Assembly (NCBI GenBank): GCA_963854835.1
Contig: OY978525.1
Coordinates: forward strand, 95,694,136 to 95,758,135
Direction of reading: 5' to 3'
DNA: 64,000 nt
From: Megamerina dolium
Lineage: Eukaryota; Arthropoda; Insecta; Diptera; Megamerinidae
Part shown: positions 60,164 to 64,000 of the stretch, piece by piece
Numbering within the stretch: the stretch's first letter is position 1
Layout of the letters: the number at the start of each line of letters is the position of its first letter
The notes under the pieces: model-generated
Databases searched by the model: none
Seen by the model: the letters and a program-made list of their open reading frames with translations, nothing else
Told to the model about the DNA's origin: nothing
Program-made: the position numbers and the translations under genes

Positions 60164-60696
60164 CACTATGAGGCAAATTTAGGAAAAAAACTGTTCGATC
60201 CTGATTAGAATAGGCTTCTTGGAAAGTGAGAGTACTATGCTGAAAATCGTTTTGCTCTTCAGGGACAGGGTCTTTTATCAAAAAAGGGGATTCTAAGGCT
60301 TTTTATCTCAAAACCAGAACGCTGAGGGTAGTTTTTTGTTTACGGATCCTCACTATTTTTTCCAGAGGAGCATTTTCCTGGAACATTATTTCACAAAATA
60401 ATACATTTTTATATGTTTTAAATCAAGCAATAGCCTCCAAACCAGAGGCTGAATGAAAAGCTTAAACGGAGAGGAAAAACGCCAAGCAATGTTCCAGATG
60501 TTTAATGTTCAATGTTCTCCGAGAAAAATAGCAGGATTCATGAACAATAAATCTATCCTAAGCCTACTGTTTTCGAGATAAGCAGTTCCAGTCTCCCTCT
60601 TTCGTAAAAAAAACCTGACCTTGAGAAACAAAATGGACACTACTTTTTTCCAACAAGCCTATGCTGATCAGGATAAAAAATTCTTGCCTCACAGTG
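60164..60696. mobile_element. Foldback/MITE element, 533 bp, nearly full-length inverted repeat
   Basis: The left end CACTATGAGGCAA and right end TTGCCTCACAGTG are inverted. The similarity continues inward (GATCCTGATTAGAATAGGCT against AGCCTATGCTGATCAGGAT) and on through most of the element to a short centre near 60410-60460. TTA flanks it at 60161-60163 and 60697-60699; a 3-bp TTA duplication is typical of PIF/Harbinger, so that class is a tentative inference. No coding capacity. Confidence 0.7.
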
Positions 60697-60699
60697 TTA

Positions 60700-61164
60700 T
60701 AGAATAAAATTGCTATTCTTCATCACTTAACATACACTAACATAAATATTTTTTTTGAATGACCTTAAGACATTTGTTATATGACCAGTGTTTCAAAATT
60801 TTTGCCCAAGTCCTGCTAGACATCTGTGACTAAAACAGTGCTACCACAACCGTTAGTCCCTCTGTTTTTTGTAGAGAAAGAAGATGTAATTTATATTTTA
60901 ATTTCCAAACATTTTAAGCAAAACTGAAAAAAAACGCATTTTTAATTATATTAAATTGTTGGGGAAGGCGTGTCATTGTTCCATGGGCGACCATTGTTTT
61001 ATGTTCCTCTGTTTTTTTTTTTTTTTGTTAATATGGCATTACATTGCGAGTTGTTGATTTTGGCATTAGGATCATCCTTCGACACAAGCAATTTGATTTA
61101 CATACTTACTTATGTGACCATAACAACCGAATATCGATTTAGTCCGAAAAAAACATGCTTCGCC
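60700..61164. other. Noncoding DNA
   Basis: No recognisable feature apart from homopolymers. Confidence 0.4.
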
Positions 61165-61365
61165 AGCCATCTCTGTTCTTTGCTAGCTGGCGCCAGTTAG
61201 AAATTCCAAACTCCAATCCTTAGCTGGATACTATGTCAATATCGGCATACAGCTCGTACAGCTCATGGTTGTACCTTATTCGGTACTCGGCACCAACGCA
61301 AATAGGTCCAAAGATCTTGCGTAGGACTTTTCTTTCGAAAACTCCAAGCAATTTGATACATATTT
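61165..61365 (-). pseudogene. RTE-like LINE remnant (3' end)
   Basis: The minus strand reads LLGVFERKVLRKIFGPICVG followed by EYRIRYNHELYELY and, after a frameshift, ISNWRQL. This corresponds to the segment after YGAE-W in RTE-type elements and overlaps the family portion seen at about 38110-38280 on the plus strand. Inactive. Confidence 0.65.
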
Positions 61366-62555
61366 GATATTTATTTAATTGTGGTTAAGAAGTGTTACGA
61401 AACTCATTTGGTTTTAGCCGCCATTTAATTAAATTGTTTACTGTTTTCCAACACCTGGTTTTTTTAATTCCAACTTCCAACAATGGTTTCATGGCGGTCC
61501 TAATGTTCTTGGTTGAGTGGTGTCACTACAATGACAAAAAGAGTGCTTCTCCATTTTTTCCAACTTTGTCTCAAATGCCAATTAGACACATATACATATT
61601 TCTTTAAATAAAAAATGTTCAATATAACGTAAATATGTCCAAAAAAATTTGATATAAATTCAAAACTTTTCTCAATTTAGTATAAAAACCAATTTTTATT
61701 TGTTAAAATGTCATAAATCATTTTTTTTGTTACGAAACTATTTTCACATTTTCAGCAGAGAAAAATTGTTCGATATTATTCCACCATCCCCTACTGATTT
61801 AAAATATTGTAGATACTTATACATATTGTAGTACTTTAGTATGTGCTACAATCAATATTTATTTTGTAGAAATCATTTCGTATATAAATAAATCGCATAA
61901 ATATAGTCAATGGCATATTTTACAGGAAAAGAAGTCTCAGTTGTATAAGTGAATATGACTCATATTCGATCCCATTCCAATATACGCAATTTTAAGAAAT
62001 TATATCATTGACCGATATGATAATAATCTTTATAAGTCATAAAATATGTAATAAATACCAACCAACCATTTAATTATAAATACCTATCAAAAATAAAATG
62101 TTACATCTTAAAGTGATTTACCATTAAATGTCCACGAGTGAAATGTAATACGTCCATGTGAACGTACATACATACAAAATGTCTGTATGAATGTTCTGTT
62201 TAAAATTTTATCATATTTTATATTTATACTTATAAATTATTGTATTGTTGTTGGTTGGACTTTTTTGATATACCAACAATCTCAAGAATTTATCTTATCA
62301 GTTACGAAGCTATTCTCATTAACGATTTAAATTTAAACTTTGTTCTGCTTTAACGATATTTTATGGTAAAAAACAGAAAGTGGAAGAAATAGTAAACCAA
62401 AAAAAAAAAAAACAAATAATAAACAAAACAAATTTGATACGTTTACATACATGCATACATATATATGCATGTATATAGCGCCAAATAAATTTATATTTAC
62501 TCTCTCATACTGAAAACGTATAGAAACAAATTCTCTCTCCGCTACGATCGTCTTG
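61366..62555. other. AT-rich noncoding DNA
   Basis: No gene or element recognised. Confidence 0.4.
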
Positions 62556-62642
62556 TTGTAAATTCTTTTTTCTCCCTATTGTTCTTTGATGTTGTTGTTG
62601 CTATTGTAATATTATAACAACAACAGAATTAAGAATTTACAA
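62556..62642. repeat. Nested inverted repeat 1 (87 bp)
   Basis: Outer arms TTGTAAATTCTT (62556-62567) and AAGAATTTACAA (62631-62642) are perfect over 12 bp. Inner arms GTTGTTGTT (62591-62599) and AACAACAAC (62616-62624). Confidence 0.8.
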
Positions 62643-62834
62643 GCTCCGTCACCACCACAATCGCCACCATACCATGCACCAACATGATCAGCACGATCGC
62701 ACACGTACTGAGCAACAGGTACGAGTGTGTCTCTCTATGCAATTCCCTTCAAAAATACAATAACAAACACAAGTATCAATAACTGCAATAACCACAACAA
62801 AACACAACCAATAACAGTGGACTCCCTTGTCTGA

Positions 62835-62900
62835 TACTTGTTACTTATATGATCACTACGGCGAATATACTTCCTATGTATTCGCCGCAGACAACAAGTA
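62835..62900. repeat. Nested inverted repeat 2 (66 bp)
   Basis: Outer arms TACTTGTT (62835-62842) and AACAAGTA (62893-62900). Inner GC-rich arms CGGCGAATA (62859-62867) and TATTCGCCG (62879-62887). All perfect. Confidence 0.8.
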
Positions 62901-62984
62901 AATTCTCATACTCGTCGCTTATACAACAACAACGACAAATAAATAAACTTCATGCATTTACTAATGCCTAATAAAAATACTAAA

Positions 62985-63035
62985 AATCTCTCAGCTCAGA
63001 TGAATGCTCACACCTTAGCTCAGAGCTGAGAGATT
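62985..63035. repeat. Inverted repeat 3 (13-bp perfect arms)
   Basis: AATCTCTCAGCTC (62985-62997) and GAGCTGAGAGATT (63023-63035) enclose a 25-nt loop. Confidence 0.8.
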
Positions 63036-63159
63036 GTCTCAAATATGATACTTGCGCTTGCTCCAAAGATCGGGGGTTGTGTTGTTGATCGTTCGCCGCA
63101 AGTAAGTACTATTGGCATGCTGTCACTGCTGCATTGCGTCTCTTGTTAATAGTGCTTAT

Positions 63160-63380
63160 AATCATTCGCATGTTTGCTTTCTTCGTGTTCGGTGTTGTGC
63201 CGTTGTGTAGTCTTCGTCATCGGTTAATAACTACAATAAAAGTGCAAAACAAACAGTGATCGGAAAAAATTCTATTAAAAAAACATCAACAACAATAAGA
63301 TTGTAAAATAATTTTGTGTTGTTACATTTACGTGGAAGAAGAAGAAGAAATAAAGATTTTAAAATTCATCATCTAATAAA
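63160..63380 (+). other. Probable non-coding 5' UTR exon of a plus-strand gene
   Basis: GC-richer sequence (GTTCGGTGTTGTGCCGTTGTG) passes into A-rich fly-UTR-like sequence (AAAAGTGCAAAACAAACAGTG) with no long ORF. A donor-like AAA|GTGAGT follows at 63381-63386. An Inr-like TCATTC lies near 63163. A second donor-like GTAAGT at 63102-63107 could end an earlier alternative exon. The coding exons would be right of the window. This is inference from composition and weak motifs. Confidence 0.35.
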
Positions 63381-64000
63381 GTGAGTTTGCGAAAAAAAAA
63401 TGAAATTTCTAAACATTTTGTTCACTTGTTATTTTATGATTATCATTCCGCTCCATGCAAATAACTTGACGATATACATATTAATTTTTATGCTGCAATT
63501 TGAAAGTTGTTTTTGCGCCAAAAAAGAAAAAAAAGAGATCAACTTTATTTCAACACCATTTTTTCTCTCTTATTTTTTGTGGTATTCTGTATTGTAATAC
63601 GATCACACCACCGCAACAAATCAGATGAACGAAATTAAAGTGAAATTGTCTCATGCTTTAAAAGCCGGTTTTATTATTTATTTTTTTTTTTGGCGTATAC
63701 TTTGTTTGACACATTTTTAAAAGTACATAATAATTGCAATTGTTGTTAGTATGTATTGTTGCTGAAAAATTTTTATCATAATAATAACATCGTACATATA
63801 TTATATTTTTTTTTAACTGTTTTAACATGTTTTAAACTTGATTATTGAATATCGTAAAATTCAAATTTGTACAAGACAATATTTAAAGAAAAATATTAGA
63901 TCTGCCATACTAGTTAGTGAACTTGTTATATTCAAAAGAAATGCATTACAGAAGTTAAAAGAATACAACTATTCAATACTGTTACAGTGACTATCCGACA
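63381..64000 (+). other. Probable intron (partial); short ORF 63400-63597
   Basis: AT-rich sequence after the donor-like site. An ATG at 63400 in excellent context (AAAAATG) opens 65 codons with a hydrophobic, signal-peptide-like start, three cysteines and a Lys-rich centre. In such AT-rich DNA hydrophobic frames arise easily, so I leave it as an unsupported small ORF. Confidence 0.3.

Overview
The window looks like a stretch of nuclear DNA from a cyclorrhaphan fly. A tephritid-like fruit fly is my best guess, but this is an inference. The reasons are AT-rich sequence, many trinucleotide and (TA)n/(CA)n microsatellites, spliced-gene signals (CAG|GTAAGT), and dipteran-type mobile elements (Osvaldo/Ulysses-like Ty3/gypsy, mariner, Jockey/LOA/RTE-type LINE remnants, hAT MITE). 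There are no bacterial-style operons. Most long open frames away from 814-2307 and 42598-47435 are low-complexity or antisense artefacts.

Layout. (1) 1-2307, minus strand: the first coding exon (814-2307, 498 codons, phase-0 donor) of a probable secreted or membrane protein with a low-complexity pro-region; the next intron runs off the left edge. (2) 2308-40366: about 38 kb with no confident host gene. Microsatellite-rich, TE-poor islands (about 5.7-11.1, 13.4-16.9, 23.4-24.6, 29-30.6 and 36-37.5 kb) alternate with TE debris: eight recognisable copies or fragments of one tRNA-derived SINE across the window, LINE remnants, an A/B-repeat dispersed element, an AT-rich repeat carrying a 153-bp hAT MITE, and a chain of hairpins at 17.06-17.7 kb. 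(3) 40367-50469: a complete, very young 10.1-kb LTR retrotransposon on the minus strand. It has 2,111-bp LTRs that look identical except for two homopolymer lengths, a 4-bp target duplication, a tRNA-Lys primer site, an intact gag with an N-terminal RING-H2 finger, and an intact pol one -1 frame away behind an A AAA AAC slippery heptamer. (4) 50470-62555: more debris (two A/B-repeat copies, a mariner remnant, SINE and RTE fragments, a 533-bp foldback element) plus one short exon-like frame at 53468-53642. (5) 62556-64000: three nested inverted repeats followed by a probable 5' untranslated exon of a plus-strand gene that leaves the right edge.

The two host genes would therefore be divergently oriented, with about 60 kb of intergenic or intronic sequence between them. 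The only coherent gene system wholly inside the window is the retrotransposon: 5' LTR, PBS, Gag, frameshifted Pro-RT-RNaseH-IN, PPT, 3' LTR. It seems capable of its own cycle and could mobilise related defective copies. All homology statements are from reading the sequence and knowledge of the families; no database search was run.
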